A stretch of DNA of 59,534 bases from JBBRNH01 sp038230415 (GTDB taxonomy: Bacteria > Bacteroidota > Bacteroidia > Cytophagales > Spirosomataceae), in contig JBBRNH010000026.1 in the NCBI GenBank assembly GCA_038230415.1, positions 1 to 59,534 on the forward strand. The letters are read 5' to 3'. A model generated the notes under the pieces. That model had not been told where the DNA came from and made no database searches. It saw only the letters and a program-made list of their open reading frames with translations. The position numbers and the translations under genes are program-made. This document shows, piece by piece, positions 44,335 through 53,811 of this stretch (position 1 is its first letter; every line of letters starts with the position of its first letter).

Positions 44335-44954
44335 TGAACAACCTGATTATGATGGTGAGAAACCTGAAACTGGCTGTGGTTTTGGCGGGCGTTGTTCTGC
44401 TGATGACAGCATCCTGCAAGCGGGGCCACAACGAAACAAATATTGAGTTTGCGCCTAATATGTACGAAGCAGTCGGTCTTGAGCCGTACCGGCAGACAAA
44501 GCCGAGTACAATTAACCCCCAAGGACTGAACATGCGTCTGCCAGCGCGTGGGACAATATCTCGTCCTAACTACCGGACAACTTTTGGCGAAGGAGCGGAC
44601 GCGAAAACTGACTTGATGGTTTACAATATCCCTAAAGACAGTATCTTGATTGCGGAGCGGGTACTGACTAATCCGATTCCCGAATCGGAAAAGACGCTGG
44701 AAGACGGTAAGGTGTTATACGGTCGGTATTGCATTCACTGTCATGGCGAAGGCGGTAAGGGCAACGGATTGGTAGCTGAAAAATATAAAGGCGTACCCAG
44801 TTATTCGGCAGATGCTTACAAGAACATGAATGATGGACACATTTATCATGTTATCACACACGGTAAAGGAAGAATGTGGCCGCATGGTTCGCAAATTACA
44901 CCCGAAGAGCGGTGGAAGATTGTTCAGTACGTTCATAAGTTGCAACAAGGATAA
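44334..44954 (+). CDS. actE: ActE, monoheme cytochrome c lipoprotein
   Basis: The 206-residue protein has a lipobox (LLMTASC), giving a lipid-anchored N-terminal Cys, and one heme motif CIHCHGEGGKGNG near residue 131. A Met toward the C-terminus (GRMWPHGSQITPEERWKIVQY) is the probable sixth ligand. It completes the ACIII electron chain. Alternative starts at Met-6 or Met-7 are possible. A GTTTTTG array follows its stop. Confidence 0.9.
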   Translation: MNNLIMMVRNLKLAVVLAGVVLLMTASCKRGHNETNIEFAPNMYEAVGLEPYRQTKPSTINPQGLNMRLPARGTISRPNYRTTFGEGADAKTDLMVYNIPKDSILIAERVLTNPIPESEKTLEDGKVLYGRYCIHCHGEGGKGNGLVAEKYKGVPSYSADAYKNMNDGHIYHVITHGKGRMWPHGSQITPEERWKIVQYVHKLQQG

Positions 44955-44955
44955 A

Positions 44956-44983
44956 TTTTGGTTTTTGGTTTTCGGTTTTCGGG
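44956..44983 (+). repeat. GTTTTNG heptad array between actE and actF
   Basis: Consecutive heptads TTTTGGT, TTTTGGT, TTTCGGT and TTTCGGG occupy 44956-44983 (GTTTTTG / GTTTTCG phase). Unlike the other sites, no inverted partner is visible. Confidence 0.7.
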
Positions 44984-45040
44984 CAGCTATATAGCATAGT
45001 CCATGACCAACCGATGACCCCGAACTGTAACTCGAATAAA

Positions 45041-46333
45041 ATGTCAGCAGTACACGCAGTAACGTCCTTAGACGAGCAATATGAATTTACTCCTGCCCTC
45101 AAGCGTCAGTTGATGATTGGTCTGCTAACGGGGGTAGCGTTAGTGGCTTTGGGTGCATTCTTATTGGCATCGGGCTTTGGTGAACATGAAACGGCTGGGG
45201 CGGGTGAACACGGTGCCGCCGGTCATCACGTTTATAAATGGACGACCCGGCTCTGGGCTAACGTCTGGATGAACGCGGTTTATTTCGCGGGTATTTCAGT
45301 CATAGGTATGTTCTTCATCTCCTATAATTACTTGGCGCAGGCTGGGTGGTCGTCAATTTTCAAGCGTGTACCCGAAGCCATGCCTGCATTTCTACCGTTT
45401 GCTGGCATTGCCCTGTTAGCTACCTTTTTGGTTGGCGGTCACGATCTGTTTCATTGGACAAACGAAAGTCTCTACGACCCGAAGAGTGCCGAATTTGATC
45501 CTATTTTGAACGGGAAGCATGGTTTTCTGAATACGCCGTTTTTTCTGATTCGGATGGCCTTGTATTTTGTGTTGTGGTATGTGCTATGGCGGATCGTCCG
45601 GGGATTCTCATTACGGGAGGACATTGAAGGTGGCACGGAATACTATAACAAAAGCATAAAATTTGCCACGATGTTCTTGGTGGTTTTTGCCGTAACGTCA
45701 TCAACGTCAGCTTGGGATTTTGTGATGTCCATTGACTCACACTGGTTCTCAACCATGTTTGGTTGGTACACACTTGCCAGTTGGCACGTGTCGGGCCTGG
45801 CCGTCATTACATTGACAGTGGTCTTGTTGAAAGAGCAGGGATATCTACAAGCCGTAAACGAGAGCCACCTGCACGACTTGGGTAAGTTTGTGTTTGCCTT
45901 TAGTATTTTCTGGACATATGTGTGGTTCGCTCAGTTTATGCTCATCTATTACGCCAATCTGCCCGAAGAAACAATCTACTTCCGGGAGCGTTTCAGTGGG
46001 TTTGGAGGAATTTACTTCGCTCCATTCTTTGTAAACATATTTCTGAACTTCGTGTTTCCATTCCTTGTTCTAATGACAAGGGATGCAAAGCGTAAAACAG
46101 TGGTTCTGAAGGTTGCCTGCTGGGGCGTTCTGGTTGGTCATTACTTTGATTTTTACACGAACATCATGCCCGGTACTGTTGGCGCACATGGAGGTTTTGG
46201 GCCGGTTGAGTTCGGGATGATTCTGATTTTTGCCTGCGGCTTTGTTTGGTCCGTAGCGAACCAATTGACGAAGGCCAATTTGATTCCGAAGAATCATCCG
46301 ATGTTAGAAGAAGCATTACACCACGATATTTAA
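45041..46333 (+). CDS. actF: ActF, integral membrane subunit of alternative complex III
   Basis: I start at MSAVHAVTSLDEQYEFTPAL (ATG 45041), which has an A-rich leader. The 430-residue protein has about ten membrane helices and the NrfD-related ActF pattern, including FLVGGHDLFHWTNE and a C-terminal FFTFSIFW-like helix set. It pairs with ActC in the membrane arm of the complex. Confidence 0.88.
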   Translation: MSAVHAVTSLDEQYEFTPALKRQLMIGLLTGVALVALGAFLLASGFGEHETAGAGEHGAAGHHVYKWTTRLWANVWMNAVYFAGISVIGMFFISYNYLAQAGWSSIFKRVPEAMPAFLPFAGIALLATFLVGGHDLFHWTNESLYDPKSAEFDPILNGKHGFLNTPFFLIRMALYFVLWYVLWRIVRGFSLREDIEGGTEYYNKSIKFATMFLVVFAVTSSTSAWDFVMSIDSHWFSTMFGWYTLASWHVSGLAVITLTVVLLKEQGYLQAVNESHLHDLGKFVFAFSIFWTYVWFAQFMLIYYANLPEETIYFRERFSGFGGIYFAPFFVNIFLNFVFPFLVLMTRDAKRKTVVLKVACWGVLVGHYFDFYTNIMPGTVGAHGGFGPVEFGMILIFACGFVWSVANQLTKANLIPKNHPMLEEALHHDI

Positions 46334-46348
46334 TAAACTAATACTTGT

Positions 46349-47461
46349 ATGTTGTACATAATCGCGTTGCTGTCGGTAGTTTTCCTCGCCTTAGCCGTTG
46401 TGCTGATGTCGCGGATGACAACTGTAATGAAAGGTATCGGTGGAGCGAGCAACCCCACCGGCGAGGCCCAATATGATCGGAGTAATCAGGTCAATGGCTG
46501 GTTGATGATTATCTTTTGGGTTGTGGGCGTTATTGCTGGTGCGTGGTCGTTTATGGTTGCCTGGCCGCACTTCTTACCAGAAGCGTCGTCGCTACACGGT
46601 CGCCGAACGGATCAACTGTTCTGGGTGGCAATGGCAATTGTAACGTTGGCGTTCTTTCTGACGAATACCATGTTGTTTTACTTCGCGTTCAAATACCGGG
46701 GTAACACACGCAACAAGGCATCTTACTACCCCGAAAACCATAAGTTAGAATTGATATGGACGGTTGTTCCGGCTATTGTGATGGCGTTGATGGTGTTTAC
46801 AGGATGGAGGGCCTGGCGTGATATCATGTCAGAAGCACCGCAGGGAGCCCAGGAGTTTGAACTCATCGGTAAGCAATTCAACTGGATTGCCCGCTATCCC
46901 GGCGTTGACAACAATAAACTCGGCGCGCACAACTACAAGTTGATTGACAATAACAACGATACGGGTATTGACTTTTCGGATGAAAATTCGTTCGACGATT
47001 TCACGTCAACTACCGAGTTACATATCCCTGTCAATAAGCCCATTTTATTGAGAATCCGCGCCCGCGATGTTCTGCACAGTGTATTCATTCCGCACATGCG
47101 GGTGAAGATGGATGCCGTACCCGGTATGCCAACGCGGTTCTGGTTTGTGGCTGATAAAACCACCGACGAGATGAAGAATATCACCAACAACCAGAATTTC
47201 ACTTACGAGATTGCCTGCACTGAGGTCTGTGGTCGCGGTCACTTCTCGATGCGGTTGCGGTTAGTAGTTGAAGACGAAACGACTTGGAAAGCGTGGTGTG
47301 CTGAACAAAAGCCACTCCTGACCTCATTCCCTGAATACGCTGCCCGGATTCCCGACAATCTGAAAGCAAAAGCCGCTAAGTATTTACCAGCACAAACCGA
47401 CAGCACAACGGCCTCTACGGAGCAGGGTGGTGCAGTAGGCGCAAGCAGTTCTTTACGATAA
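46349..47461 (+). CDS. coxB: cytochrome c oxidase subunit II with extra N-terminal helices
   Basis: The 370-residue protein carries the CuA motif CTEVCGRGHFSM (around residue 290) and the upstream His in VLHSVFIPHMR. The two usual helices are the segments FWVAMAIVTLAFFLTNTMLF and LIWTVVPAIVMALMVFTGW. Two more hydrophobic segments precede them (residues about 1-23 and 50-75), an extension beyond classical subunit II. No cytochrome c domain is fused at the C-terminus. It lies 15 bases after actF. Confidence 0.92.
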   Translation: MLYIIALLSVVFLALAVVLMSRMTTVMKGIGGASNPTGEAQYDRSNQVNGWLMIIFWVVGVIAGAWSFMVAWPHFLPEASSLHGRRTDQLFWVAMAIVTLAFFLTNTMLFYFAFKYRGNTRNKASYYPENHKLELIWTVVPAIVMALMVFTGWRAWRDIMSEAPQGAQEFELIGKQFNWIARYPGVDNNKLGAHNYKLIDNNNDTGIDFSDENSFDDFTSTTELHIPVNKPILLRIRARDVLHSVFIPHMRVKMDAVPGMPTRFWFVADKTTDEMKNITNNQNFTYEIACTEVCGRGHFSMRLRLVVEDETTWKAWCAEQKPLLTSFPEYAARIPDNLKAKAAKYLPAQTDSTTASTEQGGAVGASSSLR

Positions 47462-47485
47462 TTAAGACAGACAAACTATAAATTA

Positions 47486-49372
47486 ATGGAAACTTTAGAG
47501 CAAACCGTAGCAATACCGGCTCAGGCTGTGGAACACGACCACCACGAGCCACAGAGTTTTTGGCGGAAGTACGTCTTCTCGGAAGACCACAAGACGATTG
47601 CCAAGCAATACCTGTTTTCGGGTATTTTCTGGGCTATTGTTGGCATCAGTTTCTCCGTCATATTTCGCCTACAGTTGGGATTTCCGAATATGAATATGGG
47701 TTTCCTGAAACCTATTTTGGGCCAATGGATTAATGATTCTAACAAGATTGATCCTAATTTTTACTTGTCGCTTGTTACGATGCACGGAACCATTATGGTG
47801 TTCTTTGTATTAACTGCGGGCCTGAGTGGAACGTTCTCGAACTTCCTGATTCCGTTACAGGTGGGAGCGCGTGACATGGCATCGGGTTTCCTGAATATGC
47901 TCTCATACTGGTTTTTCTTTGTTGCCAGCGTGGTCATGTTCTGGTCGCTTTTTCTTGAAACCGGCCCTGCTGGCGGTGGTTGGGTCGTTTACCCACCATT
48001 GAGTGCATTGCCGCAAGCAAACCCTGGTTCAATGGGTGGTATGACGCTTTGGCTCGTGAGTATGTCACTGTTCATTGTATCACAATTGCTGGGGGGGATA
48101 AACTATATCACTACGGTCATTAACCTGCGGACGCGGGGAATGTCGTTCAGCAAATTGCCCCTGACTATCTGGGCTTTTTTCCTGACAGCGATATTAGGTC
48201 TGATATCATTCCCGGTATTGCTTTCGGCTTCGTTGTTGCTGATCTTCGACCGGAGTTTCGGCACGAGTTTCTACCTATCCGAGATTTATATAAATGGTGA
48301 GGCTTTGCCAAACGTGGGCGGTAGTCCAATTTTGTTTCAGCATTTGTTTTGGTTCTTGGGTCACCCGGAGGTGTACATTGTAATGTTGCCCGCACTCGGT
48401 ATTACATCTGAGGTCATTGCCGTAAACTCGCGGAAGCCGATTTTTGGCTATCGGGCCATGATTGCTTCCATGATGGGTATCGCATTTCTGGCCTTCATTG
48501 TGTGGGCTCACCATATGTTTGTAACGGGTATGAATCCGTTCCTCGGCTCGATTTTCATGTTCTTGACGCTGATCATTGCCGTACCATCGGCGGTAAAAGC
48601 ATTCAACTACATCACTACACTGTGGCGTGGAAATATCCGGTTTACGCCGGCTATGCTGTTCTCCATTGGTCTGGTATCATTCTTTATCTCTGGTGGCGTA
48701 ACGGGTCTGATTCTTGGTAACTCAGCATTAGACATCCAACTGCACGATACATATTTTGTGGTGGCTCACTTCCACTTGGTGATGGGCGCATCGTCGGCAT
48801 TCGGGCTGTTAGCCGGAGTGTATCACTGGTTCCCGAAATTCTTTGGCCGGATGATGGACAATACTTTGGGCTACGTTCACTTCTGGATGACGTTTGTGGG
48901 TATTTACCTCGTGTTTTTCCCGATGCACTACACGGGTATCGCTGGATTTCCTCGTCGGTATTATGCCTTCACGAGCTACGACTTCACTAAGAGTGCCTTC
49001 ACAGACTTGAACGCCTTTATCACCATCGCGGCTGTTCTGACGTTCACGGCGCAGTTTATCTTCCTGTACAACTTTATCCATAGTTTGTTCCGAGGTAAAA
49101 TTGCAACGCAGAACCCATGGAAAGCCAACACGTTGGAGTGGACGGCTCCAATGAACCCTGGTCACGGTAACTGGACTGGTGATATTCCTGCTGTGTATCG
49201 CTGGCCGTATGATTACAGCAAACCGGGTGCAGCCGAAGATTTCATTCCGCAGAACGTACCGTATTCACAGACTCCCGAATCAAATCTTCCGCACGAGAAT
49301 GAGTTGATTGGTCTGGAGAAAGAAATTGAAGCACAAAACTTTAATGATCAGTTCGCGCAACCGCATCACTGA
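47486..49372 (+). CDS. coxA: cytochrome c oxidase subunit I
   Basis: The 628-residue protein has 12-14 helices. Key ligands are visible: the low-spin heme His in LVTMHGTIMVFF, the active-site GHPEVYIVMLPALG (CuB His cross-linked Tyr), WAHHMFVTGMN (CuB His pair) and HFHLVMGASSAF (heme a3 and low-spin heme His). It is an A-type heme-copper oxidase that reduces O2 and pumps protons. The ctaA start overlaps its 3' end by 29 bases. Confidence 0.95.
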   Translation: METLEQTVAIPAQAVEHDHHEPQSFWRKYVFSEDHKTIAKQYLFSGIFWAIVGISFSVIFRLQLGFPNMNMGFLKPILGQWINDSNKIDPNFYLSLVTMHGTIMVFFVLTAGLSGTFSNFLIPLQVGARDMASGFLNMLSYWFFFVASVVMFWSLFLETGPAGGGWVVYPPLSALPQANPGSMGGMTLWLVSMSLFIVSQLLGGINYITTVINLRTRGMSFSKLPLTIWAFFLTAILGLISFPVLLSASLLLIFDRSFGTSFYLSEIYINGEALPNVGGSPILFQHLFWFLGHPEVYIVMLPALGITSEVIAVNSRKPIFGYRAMIASMMGIAFLAFIVWAHHMFVTGMNPFLGSIFMFLTLIIAVPSAVKAFNYITTLWRGNIRFTPAMLFSIGLVSFFISGGVTGLILGNSALDIQLHDTYFVVAHFHLVMGASSAFGLLAGVYHWFPKFFGRMMDNTLGYVHFWMTFVGIYLVFFPMHYTGIAGFPRRYYAFTSYDFTKSAFTDLNAFITIAAVLTFTAQFIFLYNFIHSLFRGKIATQNPWKANTLEWTAPMNPGHGNWTGDIPAVYRWPYDYSKPGAAEDFIPQNVPYSQTPESNLPHENELIGLEKEIEAQNFNDQFAQPHH

Positions 49373-50381
49373 TATAATTAGGCACTTATTTCCGGGGTTG
49401 GTTCTCCTGACTGTCGTCACCGTCTATTTGCTAATTCTGGCAGGTGGTATTGTCAGAGGAACCGGCTCCGGGATGGGTTGCCCCGACTGGCCCCGGTGTT
49501 TTGGCCGCTGGGTTCCGCCAACCGAAGTTTCACAACTTCCACCCAATTATGAGCAGATTTACGGGGCCAAACTCAAAGGTGAAGTTGAATTCAATGCAGT
49601 CAAGACCTGGATTGAGTACATAAATCGCTTACTCGGCGCATTTGCCGGTCTGCTGGTTTTCGCTGTTTTATTCTCTTCCCTAACCTTTTTTCGTAGAAAT
49701 ACCCCGGTTTTTTGGGGCAGTGTGGCTGCTTTTGTGCTGATTGGCGCAAACGGGTGGCTCGGTTCCCGCGTGGTGGCTACCGAACTGGCCCAGTACCTGA
49801 TTACACTGCATCTGCTCCTGGCAGTATTGGTAGTGGGTGCTTTACTGTTTGTCTACGTACGTGCACGCAACGTGAATGCGTTCGATTTGGGGAATCACAA
49901 GGCCAGCAAGCGAGTAAACCGACTATTGATTGTCACGTTGATTCTGTCCTTCGGTCAGGTATTGATGGGGACTCAAGTGCGTGACGCACTCGATGCGGTA
50001 ATTAAATCACTCGGTTATGACCAACGCGATAGCTGGATTGCCGGGTTAGACTGGCGGTTTTATGTACATCGCTCCTTCTCGCTGGTTATACTTGGATTGC
50101 ACCTGTTTGTAATCTATCAACTCAATAGGCAGTTGCCAAACAGTAGATTGAAGCCCATTGTTATAAGCATAATGGGAGTTGTGCTGGCCGAGATTGCAAC
50201 GGGTGCTGTGATGGCTTATTTCAGTGTTCCGGCGGTTGCACAGCCGATTCACCTTTTTTTAGCGATTGTAATGTTGGGGTTACAGTTTGTGGCGTTGCTC
50301 TTGCTGAACCCGAAACGGGCCAGCGTTACTAAAGGGATGAACAACCTATCGGTAAACGCAAAATTTGCGTTGCCGGAATAA
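49344..50381 (+). CDS. ctaA: heme A synthase
   Basis: The 345-residue protein starts MISSRNRITDIIRHLFPG (ATG 49344), overlapping coxA. Eight helices alternate with short loops. The first loop carries GGIVRGTGSGMGCPDWPRCFG, the characteristic COX15/CtaA segment with the paired Cys in CPDWPRC. Later motifs include YINRLLGAFAG and the His of DWRFYVHRSFS. It oxidises heme O to heme A for the downstream oxidase. Confidence 0.92.
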   Translation: MISSRNRITDIIRHLFPGLVLLTVVTVYLLILAGGIVRGTGSGMGCPDWPRCFGRWVPPTEVSQLPPNYEQIYGAKLKGEVEFNAVKTWIEYINRLLGAFAGLLVFAVLFSSLTFFRRNTPVFWGSVAAFVLIGANGWLGSRVVATELAQYLITLHLLLAVLVVGALLFVYVRARNVNAFDLGNHKASKRVNRLLIVTLILSFGQVLMGTQVRDALDAVIKSLGYDQRDSWIAGLDWRFYVHRSFSLVILGLHLFVIYQLNRQLPNSRLKPIVISIMGVVLAEIATGAVMAYFSVPAVAQPIHLFLAIVMLGLQFVALLLLNPKRASVTKGMNNLSVNAKFALPE

Positions 50382-50420
50382 ATAAAGAAAGTGTTTGGTT
50401 AGTAGCCGAACGTCGTACTG

Positions 50421-51299
50421 ATGGATAGATCACTCAGCCTGAGCATAGTCACTGACAAAGCAAGGGCATACTTTGAATTGCTTAAGATCAAGCTAACCCT
50501 CGCCGTTGTGTTTTCGGGGGTGTTTGGCTATTTACTGGCGGTAAAGCACCTCGATTTTATACGTATTGTGGTGCTGGCCTTCGCTTCGATAGCCATCACG
50601 GGCGCGGCCAATATTATCAATCAAATCATTGAGCGGGACTCAGATAAGGTAATGAAACGCACGGCAAGCCGCCCGCTGCCAACTGGACGGCTGTCTGTTA
50701 GTGAAGCAGCTTGGTTTGCCTTTATTCTGTTTGCCGTTTCTGTCACGCTGTTTGTGGTGTTCTTCAACGTGCGGGCGGCTGGTCTGGCGGTTTTGTCATT
50801 GCTGTTGTACGGATTTGTTTATACCCCACTCAAGAAAAAAGGCCAGGTAGCCGTGTTTGTGGGTGCGTTGCCGGGGGCTTTCCCACCGATGATTGGGTGG
50901 GTAGCTGCCACAAATCAATTTGGTCTGGAGCCAGGCGTTTTGTTTGCAGTACAGTTTTTCTGGCAGTTCCCACACTTTTGGGCTATCGGCTGGCTGGCCT
51001 TCGATGAGTATAAGAAGGCCGGGATTCAGATGATGCCGGGAGACGGTAAGACTACTGAGACGGCGTTTAAAATCATGATTTACACGCTGTTTCTGATTCC
51101 TGTTGGCTGGCTATCCTATATGCTTGGGATGACGGGCATAAACTCCGCGCTCGTTGCCATGATCGGTGGAATTTTGTTTTTGGCTCAAACGTTTCACTTA
51201 ATGAGAACCTGCACTGATAAAGCGGCTTTGCAAATGATGTTTGGATCACTGTTGTATTTGCCAATTGTGCAGATTGCGTACCTGTTAGACAAAGTTTAG
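50421..51299 (+). CDS. ctaB: protoheme IX farnesyltransferase (heme O synthase)
   Basis: The 292-residue protein has seven or more helices. The first Asp-rich site lies in NQIIERDSDKVMKRTASRPLP, and a second prenyl-transfer region reads YTPLKKKGQ. This is the UbiA/CyoE family that attaches farnesyl to protoheme. It is located between ctaA and the subunit III genes, and its stop is followed by a start three bases later. Confidence 0.92.
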   Translation: MDRSLSLSIVTDKARAYFELLKIKLTLAVVFSGVFGYLLAVKHLDFIRIVVLAFASIAITGAANIINQIIERDSDKVMKRTASRPLPTGRLSVSEAAWFAFILFAVSVTLFVVFFNVRAAGLAVLSLLLYGFVYTPLKKKGQVAVFVGALPGAFPPMIGWVAATNQFGLEPGVLFAVQFFWQFPHFWAIGWLAFDEYKKAGIQMMPGDGKTTETAFKIMIYTLFLIPVGWLSYMLGMTGINSALVAMIGGILFLAQTFHLMRTCTDKAALQMMFGSLLYLPIVQIAYLLDKV

Positions 51300-51301
51300 C
51301 G

Positions 51302-51895
51302 ATGATAAATCAACTCACAACACCGATAAGTACCGTTGAAGAACCGGAAGAAACCCTCTCGATGAATCCCAAGAAGTTTATTCTTTGGCTGTTCATCGTT
51401 AGTATCGTTATGTTATTTGCAGCCATGACCAGTGCGTATTTAGTGCGCCGGGCCGAGGGAAACTGGCTCGAATTTACGGTTCCGGCTATGTTTACGTATA
51501 GCACAATTGTACTGGTTGTCAGTAGTTTAACGATGCAGTGGGCGTATTGGGCCGCGAAAAAAGATAACTTCAATACGTTGCGTGCAGCGATTAGCATTAC
51601 TTTTGCACTCGGAATCGTATTCTTGTGGATGCAGTTTGAGGGTTGGGTCGCGCTCGTGAAAGAGAACGTTTACTTTGTGGGGAATCCTGCCGGGTCGTTC
51701 ATTTACATTTTTACGGGTCTTCATGCGCTCCACCTGATTTCAGGATTGGTCGTTTTGGGAGTAGTTCTTGTCTCAGCATTTCGGCTTGATATTCACGCCA
51801 AGAGCCTGAACCGAATGCAGATTGCTACCTCATATTGGCACTTTTTAGATATACTTTGGGTGTATTTGTTGTTGTTTTTACTCTATTTTCACTGA
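51302..51895 (+). CDS. cytochrome c oxidase subunit III (short copy)
   Basis: The 197-residue protein has five transmembrane helices with IFTGLHALHLISGLVVL and WHFLDILWVYLLLF, matching subunit III helices. It is shorter than the 260-residue copy directly downstream, missing the first two helices of the classical subunit. The two could form separate subunits or duplicated CtaE. The start sits two bases after the ctaB stop. Confidence 0.85.
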   Translation: MINQLTTPISTVEEPEETLSMNPKKFILWLFIVSIVMLFAAMTSAYLVRRAEGNWLEFTVPAMFTYSTIVLVVSSLTMQWAYWAAKKDNFNTLRAAISITFALGIVFLWMQFEGWVALVKENVYFVGNPAGSFIYIFTGLHALHLISGLVVLGVVLVSAFRLDIHAKSLNRMQIATSYWHFLDILWVYLLLFLLYFH

Positions 51896-51910
51896 TAATC
51901 TGGCTTACGA

Positions 51911-52693
51911 ATGGCGGCTACTGCAACCACCGAATCACCATCCACCACCTTTGACCGCAGATCGTGGATGGGCGGTATCGAACCCATGAAAGCAAGCTAC
52001 GGCAAGCTCATGATGTGGTTCTTTTTGATTTCGGACACTTTTACGTTTTCGGCATTGCTCGTTACTTATGGGTTGATACGCTTCAGTTCGCCCGCTTACG
52101 ACCCGGCAATCCATGGTGCGTTCAAATTCTCGACTCTGTACTGGCCTACCCCGGATAAAGTCTATAATTCTTTGCCTTTTTTGCACGGCCTTGATGCACC
52201 CCTGATTTTTGTGGGTATTATGACGTTCATTCTGATTTTCAGTAGTGTAACTATGGTCTTGGCTGTGGAGGCCGGGCATCGGATGGACCGGGCTGACGTA
52301 GAGAAATATATGCTTTGGACGATCTTGGGGGGTATCGCTTTCTTGAGTTGTCAGGCCTGGGAATGGTCGCACTTTATTCATGGCACTGAGCAGGGAACAA
52401 TTGTTAGCGACATTGTGAGCGGACAACCTGTTCAGCGAACGGTGTTTGGTGCTAACTTGGCCGGAAATCAATATGGGCCGCCCGCGTTCGCCGACCTGTT
52501 TTTCTTCATTACGGGTTTCCATGGTACGCACGTATTCAGCGGTGTTTTGCTGAACATACTCATTTTCTACCGCACGTCATTTGGTATGTATCAAACGCGC
52601 GGGAGTTACGAAATGGTCGAAAAAGTTGGACTATACTGGCACTTTGTTGACTTGGTTTGGGTATTTGTTTTCACCTTCTTTTACCTCGTATAA
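51911..52693 (+). CDS. coxC: cytochrome c oxidase subunit III (long copy)
   Basis: The 260-residue protein shows the subunit III pattern: FLISDTFTFSALLVTYGLIR, the acidic region EAGHRMDRADVEKYMLW, FFITGFHGTHVFSGVLL and a C-terminal YWHFVDLVWVFVFTFF. This copy has seven helices. It is preceded by the shorter subunit III-like gene. Confidence 0.9.
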   Translation: MAATATTESPSTTFDRRSWMGGIEPMKASYGKLMMWFFLISDTFTFSALLVTYGLIRFSSPAYDPAIHGAFKFSTLYWPTPDKVYNSLPFLHGLDAPLIFVGIMTFILIFSSVTMVLAVEAGHRMDRADVEKYMLWTILGGIAFLSCQAWEWSHFIHGTEQGTIVSDIVSGQPVQRTVFGANLAGNQYGPPAFADLFFFITGFHGTHVFSGVLLNILIFYRTSFGMYQTRGSYEMVEKVGLYWHFVDLVWVFVFTFFYLV

Positions 52694-52695
52694 TC

Positions 52696-53025
52696 ATGGC
52701 AGAGCATCAGCATGATAGCACGATGACGGCTAATGCCGAGTCATCGGCCAATGTTAAAACCATCTGGAAAGTATTTTTCATTCTGTTGGGGATAACCGTA
52801 TTTGAATTTTTCATTGCCTTTGTGTTGCAGCCGAGTTATCTCAAAACGTCTATTTTCGTTGGGCTTACATTAGTGAAGGCTGCCTACATCGTGGGCGAGT
52901 TCATGCACCTCAAGCACGAGGCAAAGTCGTTACTGTGGGCTATTTTGTTACCCGTAATTTTCGTTGTCTGGCTGTTGCTGGCAATGATGATGGAGGGCGG
53001 CCACATTTTTACTGATCGTCTGTAA
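52696..53025 (+). CDS. cytochrome c oxidase subunit IV
   Basis: Starting at MAEHQHDSTMTANAESSANV (ATG 52696) gives 109 residues. A short hydrophilic tail leads to three hydrophobic segments with FFILLGITVFEFFIAFVL, TLVKAAYIVGEFMHLKHE and LPVIFVVWLLLAMMM. This is the prokaryotic CtaF/subunit IV pattern. Confidence 0.88.
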   Translation: MAEHQHDSTMTANAESSANVKTIWKVFFILLGITVFEFFIAFVLQPSYLKTSIFVGLTLVKAAYIVGEFMHLKHEAKSLLWAILLPVIFVVWLLLAMMMEGGHIFTDRL

Positions 53026-53035
53026 GCATCAGTCT

Positions 53036-53058
53036 CCGCGCCGAATCACCGGACGCGG
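53036..53058 (+). other. GC-rich hairpin between subunit IV and SCO genes
   Basis: CCGCG CCG (53036-53043) pairs with CGG A CGCGG (53050-53058) around a 6-nt loop, with one bulged A. No T-tract follows, so it is more likely an RNA processing or stability stem in the operon transcript than a terminator. Confidence 0.45.
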
Positions 53059-53104
53059 GTGGGTTTAATCGCTCTCGTCTTCGGGACCGGGAGTCTTTAC
53101 GACA

Positions 53105-53809
53105 ATGAAAAACATAACGAAAGCCGGGATTCTACTAACTGTGTTGGTAGCCCCGGCTTTGGTGTATCTGTTCCTGCGGTTCGGCACAGAAAACCATTTT
53201 AAACTCCCTCGTTACCTGCCCAGAATTGACTCAACAACGGGCGGGCCACTGATGCAGAAGACCGTCTTGCCCAATGGAAAAGCAGGTATGGACACGGTTT
53301 ACAACCATATTCCAGCCTGGTCACTCATTGATCAGAATGGACGGGTAGCCACAAATGATCTTGTGAACGGTAAAGTGTATGTTGCTGATTTTTTCTTCAC
53401 TCGATGCGGCACGATATGCCCGAAATTATCGTCACAAATTAGCCGGGTACAGCGTATTTTTGAAGATAACGATGCCATCCGGTTTGTGTCTTTCTCCGTT
53501 GACCCTGAGCATGATAAGCCCGCCCAATTAGCCGAATATGCCCGAAAGTACGAAGCTATTCCCGGCAAATGGTATTTTCTGACCGGCCCCAAAGCTGACA
53601 TTTATCGGCTGGCGATGAAGGGCTTTTTTCTGCCTGCCGTTGATGCCGGTATTATGAATAACCAAACGCCCGACGAAACTTTTGTGCATAGTGAAAAGTT
53701 AGTTTTGGTAGATAAAGACGGTATTGTTCGCGGTTTCTATGATGGCACCGATAAGGAGCAGGTAGAGCGTTTGATACTGGAAATGAGGGTTTTACTAACC
53801 ATTGAATAA
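53105..53809 (+). CDS. SCO1/SenC-family copper chaperone
   Basis: The 234-residue protein has an N-terminal membrane anchor (MKNITKAGILLTVLVAPALV) and a thioredoxin-like domain with the copper Cys pair in FTRCGTICPKLSS. The distal His is in FVHSEKLVLVDKDG. SCO proteins deliver copper to the CuA site of subunit II. It lies in the oxidase operon, after subunit IV. Confidence 0.9.
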   Translation: MKNITKAGILLTVLVAPALVYLFLRFGTENHFKLPRYLPRIDSTTGGPLMQKTVLPNGKAGMDTVYNHIPAWSLIDQNGRVATNDLVNGKVYVADFFFTRCGTICPKLSSQISRVQRIFEDNDAIRFVSFSVDPEHDKPAQLAEYARKYEAIPGKWYFLTGPKADIYRLAMKGFFLPAVDAGIMNNQTPDETFVHSEKLVLVDKDGIVRGFYDGTDKEQVERLILEMRVLLTIE

Positions 53810-53811
53810 CA

